Assembly: GCA_963965975.1 (NCBI GenBank)
Contig: OZ014417.1
Span: forward strand, 930,001-994,000
Direction: 5' to 3'
DNA: 64,000 nucleotides
Origin: Xestospongia bergquistia
Lineage: Eukaryota > Porifera > Demospongiae > Haplosclerida > Petrosiidae
In this document: positions 1 through 13,100 of the stretch, one piece after another
Layout: each line of letters opens with the position of its first letter
How positions within the stretch are numbered: position 1 is the stretch's first letter
The notes under the pieces: model-generated
The model's database searches: none
Told to the model about the DNA's origin: nothing
What the model saw: the letters and a program-made list of their open reading frames with translations, nothing else
Program-made: the position numbers and the translations under genes

Positions 1-799
1 AAATAGCATCCAGCACCAAACAAGTTAATAGTATTCCCTCTTAGTGTCCACCGATCATCATGATTGAAACACTTGGAGCCGTTACCATATGTCTCAGACA
101 AAACATTTTGAGATGTGAAACGCATTTCTAAAAACATAATAATATATGTTGTGATTATGAGTAATACCTGGTGGCTGGTTGTTAGGATTACTACACTCAT
201 TTCCTCTCCCATCTGTGAATGTGAAGCTCTAAGAGGAAGAAGCAATACTCATTAATACTAGATTAGATAAGCAGATACTATTCCACAGTATTGATCTAAG
301 CATCTACAACATAGTTTTATACCTTCTGATAAGGACAGTAATCAGCTATGATCACAGTACCACCTTCATTAGGATTACTAAAGTACTAATGAATAACAAG
401 TATTGATAAGGAGCTATAAATATCAATATTACTTACCCTATATTCATCAGGTATACCAGATTCAATAGTCATTAAAGTACACAGAGCACCAAAGTCTCTA
501 TCAACTGTACAACCACGTCGAGTGGCATCACCAACAGCAGAAGGTTGATTACAGAAAGGAGTGATGGACAGACCTCTAGTGATGGAAAATGGATGAATGG
601 AATGTAACTTTTCATATCAAATCTTACACATCTCTTCTCTCATTCATATATTGTAGACAGCTGCTAGTAGCAAAGGTACAACCTGCGTCTTTACCCCAAG
701 ACAAATATTCTGCATAGGCATTATTAACTTCATACCACCTGTACATGTAAGTGAATAGATGAATTGATAGAGGGATAGATGAATGAATAATAATTATGA

Positions 800-834
<35 letters not shown>

Positions 835-3458
835 ATGAATAATAATTAATAACTTACCCACTGTCTTTTAAAAGAGCAAATGTAAAATTGGAGATAACAG
901 GGCCATCCCCTATAATTCCTGTCATTATTTCATTCTATAATACAATCAACATCACTTGAGGGGACACATAACAATCAAATAACTTACTCCTAAAATTCTC
1001 TTCTCCCAATGAGAGAGAGCCGTGCCTGAACCACCTTGATTCTCTAACTCTACACCTTCCAATGATGAACAGTTAAAATGTCTACGTCCTTCCTTCTACA
1101 GATAATAAATTAAAGAGAATTCATTAATATATATATATATATATATTGTAAGACACTTACCACTACATTTGGAGTGACCATGATAGTAACATTATGAGTG
1201 GTAGTTCCATTAAATACTTCCCAGTCATCATATGTTACCTCTCTAATCGTAGTGGTATCATTCCATGCAAAACGAGTGCTACAAAATAAAAAAAGATATG
1301 GTCCCCATATGTTCAACTGATATCTACTTGTGTCTAGATAACAGTCAATCTAATGCTCACTTCCTATTGACCCATTCCCACATTCCACACTGTATAGCAA
1401 AGCCCATGTCTCAGTACAGTGACTGCATTCAGCCACACCCACATTCATAACATACAGGCCATTTTCTGTAATTCTAGGAGGAGATCCAAATTCATCTCTG
1501 TTAGTACGTGGATTACCATCTGAGTCTCGCCAAAATGGAAAAAGACTTGAAGAAAATGCCTATAGGTTCCAATAAGTATATGTTTGTCATTTAATCACAT
1601 GACTTACCAATGCGTGTAGGATTTCATGTTTAACAATAATAAATAAAGTGTCATCATTAGTATTTGTAAAGGCTGATGGACAGAAATTAACATATCCAGC
1701 AATCGGTCTAAATAATACAATCAACAAACAATATAAGACATTACTGTTATTAGACAACATAGTAATAACTTGTGACAACACAGAGAATGTACTAAATTTA
1801 TTTTGTGACATAAGAAGGTCACATGAGAGTCATATCACTTTGTTAAAATATTTACAAAGGATTCTTGAGTAATGATATCACATTTGTAGACCATTTTCAC
1901 TGATGTCAAAATTGTCAAAGTAATTCTAAGTATTTGTGCTCCAGTCAAACTTATCTCTGTTACTTATATAAACTTCCTCTCATAATGTAATAACTAGAGA
2001 TTACAGTGTCCTTCATGAGTTGTTAGTTTTCACATATACTAGATATCTCATGTCTTACCTGTCAAGACTACTTTCCATTTGACAAGATGCTGCAAATGCA
2101 ATTGTCGATGGACTACTCCCATCACTGTTGCTGACACAAGTACCAGATAAATCAATAGCAGAAACGTATAACAGAAAGTCAGTATTGCTCACTCCAATTC
2201 CATCAGTACCAACCTCTTCACAACTACTACTGCTACCATTACATTGGACACATCTCTGAGTAATATAATAATAATAATAATTTAATTATGATTACCTAAG
2301 ATATTTATACAAAGACACATATGGTACAACTTACCACAACCAAACTACCAAGTCTATGACAACATTAACAGCTGTGACAATTAATATTACACAAATGTAC
2401 AGTACTTATTTGGGTTGACAATGTTAGTAACAATTAACACTAATTTATAATGGTGGAGGAGTCTCATCATTAATGGGATACCTTCAAATGATTGGATGGT
2501 ACTTGTATAAGTGGTCCACACATTGTAACATTAGCACAGGTAGTAGAACACCTGATAGGCAAGGAGGTATTTGAAGGAAAGAATTTATTGTTAGTACAAT
2601 CTCTATAAATGAAATAAAAAGATTTTTAAAACTTTTAAAAGGAAAGTAATAACATTGTTTATATATTCAGTATTGACATAAATGTTGATGTCATAGATGG
2701 TTGTTAATTGGTGACATCATCACAGAGATATGATAACATTTACTATGAATATCTGTACCATAATTATCCCTTATTAAAAACATTAGTAGTTGTCTATATG
2801 CTAATATGGTCATGATATTTCTTATCACTAGGACTATTAACAACAAAACCAAAGATTGTTAGTAAATAAATGAATTAACCTTTCGAGTAGAATGGGAGCA
2901 TTTGTTGGTCTCACCATTAAAGCAGACTCCAGAAATGTTTTCAATCTTGGTACAATTATGTTCTATGTATAGTATAACATTATTATAACATTGAGAACAT
3001 GATCTGATAAGGTGCTTTTTAGCAATGAAAGAATTAAAACAAACTTGTACAAGTAAATAAACATACTTGGATTCTTGATTTTGTATTAGTAGCAAGCCTA
3101 ATATGGAAAAAGTAAACATTACAATGGTGACCTCACTTAAACTTTGATATCAATCATTTGTTCTATAATGTACCCAGTTTGAACAGAGTCATCATAATAA
3201 AAAGTAATACGAAATGGTTGGTTGGCTTGTCTTTTTATTACATGATGAAATGGCTCCAATTTGACACCATATTTGATCTATATATTAAAGAGAGAAATCA
3301 TTGTGGAATACTTTTCTTTTAAACTTCATTGTTAGAATTATTTGATAACAAGAGGGGTTAGCTCTATCACTTACTGTTCCGATCTGTTGATGTTCCAATT
3401 CCGCGAGAACAATGGATATGATCTGAAATAGAAGTAACAGTACTTTCAGCCGTAACAT
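1..3458 (-). CDS. Leishmanolysin-like zinc metallopeptidase (peptidase family M8), 3' end off the window
   Basis: Read on the minus strand as about 13 exons joined by GT-AG introns; the start codon is at 3458-3456 and the protein opens with a signal peptide ([19 protein letters not shown]). Exons, 5' to 3' and approximate except the first two: 3375-3458, 3143-3277, 2880-3020, 2490-2610, 2057-2260, 1608-1712, 1456-1560, 1160-1280, 986-1096, 856-937, 654-740, 436-580, 324-383, 168-228, 1-125. M8 hallmarks are all visible: the zinc motif HEILH near 1640, the third zinc histidine in SHWEKR near 1010, the Met-turn MTG near 920, and the Cys-rich C-terminal part (for example ADYCPY near 330). Members are secreted or membrane-anchored proteases that degrade extracellular or adhesion proteins. 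The catalytic residues are present, so it should be active. The C-terminus is missing, so GPI anchoring cannot be judged. Confidence 0.88.
801..832. repeat. (ATA)n microsatellite in an intron
   Basis: About ten tandem ATA/TAA triplets lie in an intron of the leishmanolysin-like gene. A short (AT)n run also sits at 1126-1146 in another intron of the same gene. Confidence 0.9.
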
Positions 3459-3599
3459 CTTAACAAGACAACTTCTGTATTATTAATAATAATTAGTACC
3501 ACTATTTAGCCACACCCTTATCTAACGTATATTTGCTGTTACGTGGAAGTAGGCGTGAGAGATATTGTGTCACTACTTGTATGGTAACTACTGGTGTCC

Positions 3600-3745
3600 C
3601 CTTGTATGCATGGTATCCACTGGCAACTACACGATATTCGCTGGTAACTACATGGTATCCACTGGTAACTACATGGTATCCACTGGTAACTACATGGTAC
3701 CTACAGGTAATAGTGTCCACTGGCATTGCATGGTATATACATGGT
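3600..3745. repeat. 21-base minisatellite upstream of the leishmanolysin-like gene
   Basis: Five to six imperfect copies of a 21-base unit built around GGTATCCACTGGTAACTACAT. The homologous spacer near 19440-19560 holds only about two degenerate copies, so the array expanded or contracted after the block was duplicated. Short open frames on both strands here are products of the repeat. Confidence 0.85.
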
Positions 3746-4526
3746 AACAACTTGTAAGCTACTCGTGCCTACTTTATCTTTTTAAATCCTAAAAGTATGC
3801 AAAATTTTAAAAAAATAACATGACTCAACAACACAAACACAAGCAGGATTGTTTTGAAAATACTAGCATTATTATTCTGTTCTGTTTGTAAATGCAAATG
3901 AAGCTATTCAAAGACAGTGTATTTAAAAGATGTTCTTTTGAAGAAGAAAGGCACTTCCCTTTGTTACATACAGTGTACACTGTGAAAAGTAATTGTTGTT
4001 GATTTAACCATTACTTGGTTATATAGATATTTGCAATTGTAAACTTAAAAAAGTAATCATAATACTATTTTCATCACTAATATAATACTGCTTATGTAGC
4101 TAGATAAATATGAATTTTATAATAGTATAAAAATAGTATTATGTTTACATTTTATATATGTAACTCATATAACACTGTATTAGTTAAATCAACTAGTCAA
4201 TTTTACTGTGTATGAGGCCTTTTATGAACTCTTAATCCTAAAGTGATTTAAGTGATTTCCATATAATTGAATGATAAATTTACTTACTGGATTTGACTCC
4301 ACTTCAGTTTGAGATTGAAGAATGGCTGAAATGAAATTAAATAGATTATGATGTTGTATTTTAATAACTTTAACCCAATGATTTGATTCCAATTCCACTT
4401 GAGACTGAAGCAAAGAAAACTATACCTGTTCACGACATTTGACATTACAGTTAATGCCAATATCAAAATTACCTCTTCAAGTTTGAGCATTAGGGCTGCT
4501 AGTTAAAGCATGCACTTCACTCTAGC
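3746..4526. other. Non-coding spacer, shared with 19560-20379
   Basis: No gene is recognised. The stretch is strongly AT-rich and aligns along its whole length with 19560-20379, so it belongs to the duplicated block. At about 4280-4320 and 4380-4420 there are two imperfect direct copies of a segment reading, on the minus strand, roughly as LQSQ(T/V)E(V/L)ESN. This could be a decayed duplicated exon, but no family was recognised. Confidence 0.6.
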
Positions 4527-4990
4527 TTGTCTGTATTGAAAACCTTTGTATTAACATATACAAAAATATTATTCAACATACAATCTTGGACATTAGGAGC
4601 TGCAAACAACTTTGTTGACAATTATGGATTGTATATATCACTCCATTTGGTTTCATTAATGACTATAATTGGATTGTGTATGTTTGCAGTCAATGTTTTC
4701 TCAATCTGCAAACAACAAGGTTACACGAATTTTATGACTGGAAACCTAACAAAGACATGAAGTCATGATATCAAGACAAAACTGTTGCTATTAGTTATTT
4801 TGAGTTTATTATTTGGTTGAGCTGGGGAATTGGACTGTTTGCAGCTGACAGTCTTTCTGTCCCATGATTGTGTTTCTTGTTTAAATAATCTTTGTAGTTT
4901 TGACCAATTTTCAAGTACCTTTATTTTCATTCTGTATGGAATTAGACTATATAATGTCCGCAGAGTCTGATTAAAGTTGTTTTATATTAT
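4527..4990 (+). pseudogene. Decayed last exon (TM5-TM7) of an adhesion GPCR
   Basis: The stretch resembles the final 7TM exon of receptors A/B/C (compare 16072-16450): a TM5-like segment (ITPFGFINDYNWIV in the sister copy at 20430) and a TM6-like segment ending in GIGLFA. Here it is broken by stops and frameshifts, for example a stop shortly after residue 70 of the open frame and another in the TM6 segment. No GPS or ectodomain exons precede it. It is more diverged from A/B/C than they are from each other, so it is an older relic carried along in the block. Confidence 0.75.
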
Positions 4991-5052
4991 ATCTAACTAG
5001 CTAGTTTGAACAATACTTAGCGGTACTTATCATATAATCTAACTGTATTATA

Positions 5053-5409
5053 CCGTAAGGGTATAAATTTTCGTGGGGGATTTAATTTCGCTGTATTCGT
5101 GGGTTGTTGTTTTATCACGAAATTTTAACTTTTATTCCACCCACGCATAATCGCCCAAAGGGGTTACTTCTTTCTCTTTTACAATGAAGTACTTCTCCAT
5201 CAACTGCCTCCTAGATTTTCTTGTATATATTATACCTTCTCACCATGGATTCATAGGAATAGCTAGCCATACTTCGCGAAAATCACGCTTGTGTTCTGAT
5301 ACCACACCCATTAATTAATACTTCACACCCACTAAACACTAAAGATGATACCCACGAAATTTAAATAATAAAGCAAAATTTTAAAAACACGAAAATTTGT
5401 ACCTTACAG
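5053..5409. mobile_element. MITE-like element with terminal inverted repeats and TA target duplication
   Basis: A 357-base insertion begins CCGTAAGGGTATAAATTTTC and ends with the near reverse complement (GAAAATTTGTACCTTACAG). It is bounded by TA on both sides. The sister spacer of copy B (near 20898-20905) lacks it and reads straight through a single TA, so the insertion is datable to after the block duplication. It has no open frame of note. TA duplication and short TIRs suggest a non-autonomous Tc1/mariner-type element; the family is inferred. Confidence 0.8.
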
Positions 5410-5483
5410 TAAGTAGTTTTAGAGGTATAGTATTATATATTATATAAGATTATAATATCATTATGGAGACAGTGAGAAAATCA

Positions 5484-5628
5484 AATTACAGGAAGGGTTA
5501 GCTCTCTGGTTTATAGCCTAGATGGGTTGGTGATTGTTCATGCATATTAAAATTTTTGTGGTTAATTAAAAGATAATCCGCGCATTTAATAACCGGAATT
5601 GACCAAATGGACAGAAAAAGTAAACGAT
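5484..5628 (+). promoter_or_regulatory. Conserved upstream region of receptor A
   Basis: This segment recurs upstream of copies B (20980-21173) and C (34213-34404), including GGAAGG(C/G)TTAGCTCTCT and a block around TAATCCGCGCATTTAATA just before the start. It probably carries the promoter and 5' UTR. Copy A lacks about 50 bases present in B and C near 21015-21070. An upstream ATG at 5607, out of frame with the receptor start, is kept in C and is GTG in B. Confidence 0.5.
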
Positions 5629-8600
5629 ATGAGAGGTCTCGTAAGGATCGTGTTCCTAGTTCTATTGCTTATTGTTTGTGGTAAGTAGATATAATAGATA
5701 ATGTATCTCCATCTTTTACGTAACATTTAGCGTTACAAATGTTATAGACAAAAGGAGTGTAAAATATATATTATTAACAATGTAACAATGAAAGAATTAG
5801 AAAGATCATATCTTTTTTCTATTAGCTTTCTCAGTAAGATCACTTGAAATTCTTGAATCTAGTGGCAATGTTAGTGTTGAAGTTGGAAAAAGCTTTACTC
5901 TCTCCTGCTATTTTTATACTGGTCTAACAATAATATGGAGCAAAGATTCCAATAATTACATACCTGGTTCTACTATTGTAAATTATGCCTTTAATATGAG
6001 TGTCACTAGATCTGATCTCAAGGTATCAAATGCTATGTTGTCCAATGGAGGATTATACAAATGTACTGTTGACTCTGCAAGTCATGTATTCTCAGTTCAA
6101 ATTGAAGGTAAGTACTATCACTATTCTGGTATTATATTATCATTTGAATTATGTGTGACTAAAGTCATTTCCTGTTTTCTTCTATGAAGAAACCCACAAA
6201 ACTAAGACTTTTCCTTTTTTAGAGGCTGTCCATTTTACTTCCAATCCATCTGATATTAATAAATGGGTCAATAGTTATGATCATGCATATATATCTTGTC
6301 AAGCACAAGGAATTCCACCTCCATCATATATATCATTGTATAAAGATGGTGAACTCTTTTTATCATCTATTAACTCATTTCCCTTTGGAAATATACTTCT
6401 TGGAACATATTTCATTTTTCCTTTGCGTCGTAATCAAACAGGCCAGTATTTCTGTTCAACTTCTAATGTTTTACAAAGTCGAGGTGGAGCTACTGTTGTG
6501 GCTAATTCTACAGTGATGACACTTAACATTTATTGTAAGTATTAATAAAAGCAGGAGCGCATGAGCGTCGTGAAGCGACACTCATGCGCTCCTGATAAAA
6601 GCAGCATAAAATAATGTTGTGATAGATACCTTTAGAATATATTATAGTACTATACTATAGTTATATTGACTGATATCAATGTTTATAGATATGTTAATGC
6701 ACTCTGCACTTAAGTGATGAATTCAGACATATTTTGTTGTTCACACACTAGTGTCTTTTGTCATTGAATTTTCACAACTCTGTCAAGTATACATGATTAT
6801 GTATATGAATTCACATTGTAATATGATACAAATATTTTAATGTTATTATATTCCTTTAAAATAGTCCCTGCTGACTTCATTATTAAACCTGATTCAATTA
6901 CTACTGAAGTTGGATCTAGTGTTGTAATAAACTGTAGTGTTGAAGGTAATCCTAAACCTACAGTATCATGGTACAATGGTTCTTCTTTAATGACTGAAAG
7001 CGATCGTGTGACAATACTGGTTAAAAATCTAACTGATTGCTTTACCAATACTAGCATACTTACTATAGTCAACATTGGACTATATGATGATACAAATTAT
7101 AGGTGTTCTGCACAAAACAATAATTTTCAACCAGAAAGAAAATCACTGTTTAAAATCACTGTTATCTGTAAGTGTGTATTACTATTAACATTTAGTGTTT
7201 ATCATCCAATTCTTGTAGATCCAGCACTTGTTAGCAGTCCATATACAAACATAGTTGCTAATACAACAGAAACTATTTCCATTTTTTGTGACTTGTTTGG
7301 AGTTCCCCTTCCAAATGTGACTTGGTATTTTACTAACAGTAGTAAGTAAATGAGTAGTAATTATGTTAATTAAGTGATTGTAATTCTTCCTCCCTCTCTT
7401 CTTTAACTCTCTCTCCCAGTGGGTAAACAAGTAGATATAATAAAAAGTGGACTGTTATATAACATCTTCAATAGTCAAATAAATACCAGAAAGTTCACTT
7501 CCAATCTTACTCTGGTCAATATTACTAAAGACATTTACCAAGGTCTGTACACTTGTCAAGGATTCAATGGAGTTATTGATCTTATCAATGTTACTAACAC
7601 ATCAACAATCACTCTCTTTGTACAAGGTAAGTATGTAAGCAAATTATCACCTTATAGGTGGTAATTAAATCTAAACAGTTCAAAGAAAGTTGTACTATTT
7701 GTTATCTATTGGCATCAGTTGTTGGTACTCTTTACTATAGTCTAATATACATTGATATGGTAAATGATTTAATAAAGTAATTAATTAAGCCAACAAGTGA
7801 TTTCATTATTATTCTAGACATAATGTTGTCTCTTAGTGTTTGTAATTAATGATATTATAACCAGGAAGACATTTGCGATAAGATCCTTTAAATTTGATTG
7901 GTCAGTTCTCATTATGAGTTTTAATGTGTAAACATTATTTGCAGTGACGTACTATTAATTATGATAACAAACAGTCTAGTCTATTATTATGTAATCTACT
8001 TTGTTGTTATGTAATGTACTCCTCCAGCTAGTGTGTGAACAGTGTTCTTAGAAAAGCAGACTAGTTTATTTTGTAATGACTTCAGTCTTCAAATAGCATC
8101 TGATTATTAGAGTATTCTCATGAAACTGACATCATATACAATACTATTGTCTATTGTCTGTTTGTTAAACAATTTAGTATTTTGTGTTCATGATAACTAC
8201 ATTCTGTGTTGTTCAGCCTTTGTTTTAATTTTATTTGCTAACTATCTCTCTCTCTTTCCTCTATAGTTCCACCTTTTGTAAAAACAGTCAGACCATCCCT
8301 CTTTAATCGTCTCCCAGGTGACTCAGTCTCTTTTTCCTTCACAATCACTGGGGCATCTCCTCCAGTCAATATCAGTAATAAAATATGGAGGCAGTATAAA
8401 GATGATACAACATTTGTAGACCTAACAAGTGAGTTAAATATGTGCAAGTACACCCTCAAATCCCGTAAGCCACAATAGTGATGTCACAGATGGGAGCATT
8501 ATGGTTGCTGTAGTGATTCAGTTACTATAGTGATGTCTTAAGCACTTGCTTTTATTGCCAGCTTGTATAACTAAAATCATTCTGAATTCTTTAGTAAATT

Positions 8601-10055
8601 ATATTTGAAGTTCAAAGGATCATCAAATATAATTGGTATAAAATTGGAGTATCCGGTACAAACTAACAACACTGACAAATAACTCTTTAACTCTACTACA
8701 ATTTTTATTTTTGTTTTCAAATATGGGGTGGCTATCAATATGGTTAGTAGGAACACACATATAAAAAATATATTGATTGGTAAGTACTCCATTAAAGATT
8801 CAAATCTCCTGTTATGGCCTCATATATAGCAATATGACATATAGAATAGTGGACTATAATTATATACTTATAAAATGTGTTTTCTAGACTCCAGGAACAC
8901 TCGTTTCCAGTTCTCAAGTGATCATCTTACTCTCAATATAACCAACTTACAGGTAGATGATGAAGGTTTGTATGTATTCAAAGCAACCAATGAAGCTGGT
9001 AGCAGTCAAGATATGTACATGTTGAATATAGGAGGTAAATACTGGTCATTTGTAAAATAATTAGGTTTAATGGAAAGATAACGAATGGATGGGATAGATG
9101 GTGGAATAGGTAAATAGATGAATTATAAAGTAACAAACACAATGTTATTAACAACTGTTTTTTTATTCTTTTATAGCTGTTCCAACCATTTTATCTCCTC
9201 TTGGACGTGTACCTGTTACCATAGGAACAACAAAAGCATCTTTTCTCTGCTTATCACAAGCTGATCCTATAGCTATTACATCATGGTATATCAATGAACA
9301 GGGGGTTTTCCTTAACGAGGGCAGCAATTTTGATGGAAAATATTATGTGACATCACATGACAATGGGACTAGTCAATTAACTATTAACAACATCACACTC
9401 TCAGATGATGGAGAGTACACTTGTAGAGCCAGTAACATATTAGGTAGTACAAATTCATCACTAATACTAAAGATAAAAGGTAAGTATTAGACAATACATT
9501 AGACCACAGACTATTTAAGAAATATTAAATAATACTATATTACTATGACTATAAGTAAAGTTTTGTTGCAAACAAAGTAGTAATATTATTTTCACCCACT
9601 AAAACATAGACACTTTGTTTTACTTGTTGTATCATCACGTGGTATCTCTCTTATCTCCAATAGTCCCCCCCAATGTAACCCTCACACCTGTAAACCTTAT
9701 TGTCAACCACAGCAATTCATTCCAACTAATATGTACTGGTACAGGCAATCCTCCAGTTTCCTTGTTGTGGTATACCAGTAATTCACAAGAACCCTTACAA
9801 AATTTAACCAATTCTCTGACTATTACTACCAATACTATCTATGACTTGTCTGGCTTGGCATTAACAAGATCAGTATTGCATGTCATTGCTGCTAACAAAT
9901 ATTGGGAGGGTAAGATTAAATGTCAGGGAGAGAATAATGTCTCTGATTTAATTGGAACTGTGGAGTACAGAGAAGTTTTTGTTATTGTACAAGGTATGAT
10001 GGTTATAAGTATTGTATTGTTAGAATTATGTTAATGTTATAATGTTAAAGCATTG

Positions 10056-10113
<58 letters not shown>

Positions 10114-13100
10114 TCTCTGTTTCCAGTTCCTCCCACATTATCAATAAATGGCTCAGATAATGTGATTGTTTTACTAAATACTTCTCTTCTACTTTCCTTT
10201 ACAATCTATAATGCATCTCCTCCTGTAAGAACTAATAACATTAAATGGGTCTTCACTCCTACTAACAAACCACGTGTCATTATTACATCAACACATGATT
10301 CTCGTTACAAATTTACTGATAATCTTTTAACACTTACTATCAATAACGTTACATTTGATGACGAGGGCATTTATCAGATTAGTGTGTTTAATGAGGCAGG
10401 AAATGATGTGTCAAAGATTACTGTGATTGTTGAAGGTATAAAAGATGTATGGACGAATGACTGACTGGTTAGAATGATAGATGAATGAGTGGATGGTAAT
10501 ACAGATGGTATGGATGAATGGATGGATGGTAGATTGATAGATGAACTGACAAGTACATTCTATTTTTCATTCTATTAGCTCCTCCCACAATTGTACCCTC
10601 TACAGCTGAAGTATTGGTATTAAAGGGGGACAATGTTATCCTTAACTGTACTGCTGTCTCTAAGCCATTGCACTCAGTTCAATGGAGAGGACCAAATGAA
10701 CCAATCAATGGGACAAGGTAAGACCTATTAACATTAATATAAAGTACATTGCATAGCTATTTATATAGTATCAATATTAAAGGTGTTAGTAATGATTTAA
10801 AAATGGAACAATTTTGTTATATTTTCTTTTTATAGATTTTCTATAGCCGGACCAAATACAACTACTCATCATTATGGTTCTTTACTTATGTCAGATGTTT
10901 CTCTATCAGATGCTGGTATATATGTATGTACTGTTAGAAATAAACACGGACAAGATAATATTACTATTACTCTGAGAGTACAAGGTATCAGGAGAAATTT
11001 ATAGACACAATTTAACTTGTTATATTATAATAGTTCCTCCAATGTTTATACTGTCACCTCAAGATATTGTGGCTCAACATAATGAGACAGTTGTTTTGAC
11101 ATGTGAGGTTTATAGTTTTCCTCCATCAGAAGTGCTATGGCAAAAAGATAACAAACTATTACAAGTGACTCCGCCTCTCTACGTCAACAATACACTTAAC
11201 CCAGCTGGTATAAGGGTTCGATCATCTCTCACCCTATCTAATTTGAATTATTCTAATAATGGGTCCTATTCTTGTTTTGCTTATGCAAACCTAACCTTGC
11301 TACTCTCTCTAGTGTCTGATTTTGCCATACTTGTAGTAAATGGTATGTTTCTATGGTAACTATATCAAGTCTACCATATATATTTCCACAGATCCAGTCA
11401 CAATTACTCAAGCACGAATAACACCTATTATTATCAATGAAAGAGATAATGTAAAAATAACCTGTCAAGCACAAGGTCGTCCTCAACCTAATATCACTTG
11501 GAATACTATTCAAGGATCAGGTCTCTTCGATATTATTACAACATTCCTATACAATCCATCCAGTGGTGTCTATATAACTACATCTGTATTGTCCTTATCT
11601 AATGTATCATACTATGATATTGGCATGTATGAGTGTCTAGCAAGTAATAATCCTTATGATACTGGGGCTGTTTTGGCCACTGATAAACACTCCTTCAAAG
11701 TCACAGTAATAGGTGAGGAAATACATTCCATTATAAAGCAAGTTCTTAGCATTAGAGAGTATTCTATATTATGCATTTGGCTTATAAGTGAACTCCATTT
11801 TCTTTTCTAGTCTTTCCACAGTTACTTGTGAAGGAGTCCTCGCATACAGCTCTACTCAATGAAAATATCACTTTTGCAGCAATGTTAACCAATGTACCTA
11901 TTAATATGGTTTACTGGAAAAGACAAGATAGTCTACTAATATTGGATGATAGTAACAAATATATCAGTCTCTATAATAGTGGTAGGATTACATTAACTAT
12001 TAACAGCTTGAACATAAGAGATAGAGGGAACTATACATTGACAGTACTGACACCAGCTGGAAATATCTCAGCTAGTTTTTCTCTTCATGTTTATGGTAAT
12101 TTTATTATGATCTAGTTTTAAATGATTTCATTTAGTTCTCTATCAAAAGCTTCACCCTCCATTTATACACCTTCTCCAACAACTTCCATTCAGTTAGAAG
12201 GTGGAACAAGCACTTCATTTGAATGTGTTACTGATGGTTTTCCAAAACCAAACATTATCTGGCTTTTTAATAATACTTTGATTACAGTAAGGACATATTC
12301 TCTCTTATCAAATTAAGACTTTTTTTTAATTTCAGGATAGAAGGTTCTCTACCTCTTTTGAAGTAATTCAAAGTTACAGAGATGGAGTTCCTACTTTTAA
12401 AAGTGTTCTTCGAGGCACGGATTTATGGGAAGATGACAATGGAAGATACATCTGTAATGTTACTAATGACTGGGGCAGTGTGATGCTATTATACAAGTTG
12501 AATGTGAAACCTGGTTAGTCACTATTATCACTATTACCATTGTCGCTATCACTTCTCTCACTGTTACCATTGTCATCATCACTTCTCTCATTGTAATGAT
12601 TGTCACCATCACTTCTCTCATTTCCAGTTAACTTTTGTGATCCTAACCCATGTCTAAACGAGGCTACCTGCTCAAATAAAAAATCTTCTTATCTTTGCCT
12701 CTGTGCTAATGGCTGGACAGGAATAAATTGTTCTCAAGGTAAGAATTTATTGTCATAACAGTAACATACAATGTCCTCCTTTTCATCTTTCATTAGTTGC
12801 TACAAAGCCCTCTCCTCCTATGTTTATAAAAGAACCAAATACTACATATGTATCCAGGGGAGAAAGAGTTATATTATCTTGTATTGTTAGTGGTTATCCA
12901 CAGCCAACCATTAGATGGTACAAAAATGATGTATTAATAGAGGGTGCTGAGGCCCCCTATTACCAGATCAGAGAACTAACGTTGGATACTAGAGGCCAAT
13001 ACTACTGTGTTGCTATCAATTCTCTTGGAAATAAGACATCAAACAAAGCATATGTGAAAATTAAAGGTGATCTTTATTATAACTTGTCAGATTTAAGCTA

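Noticed and set aside
3502-3757. Overlapping repetitive open frames on both strands (YHVVTSG-like, TTWYPLV-like repeats)
   Set aside because: Entirely due to the 21-base minisatellite, whose length is a multiple of three; not conserved in the sister spacer.
7185-7430. Minus-strand 81-codon frame repeated at 22669-22914 and 36439-36684
   Set aside because: Conserved only because it is antisense to the Ig4 exons and their intron in the three paralogues; no start or splice context.
8428-8888. Possible loss of an Ig5 exon because the domain seemed to stop at 8428
   Set aside because: The second half of the domain is the exon 8888-9034 and joins in phase (ACA A / AC TCC).
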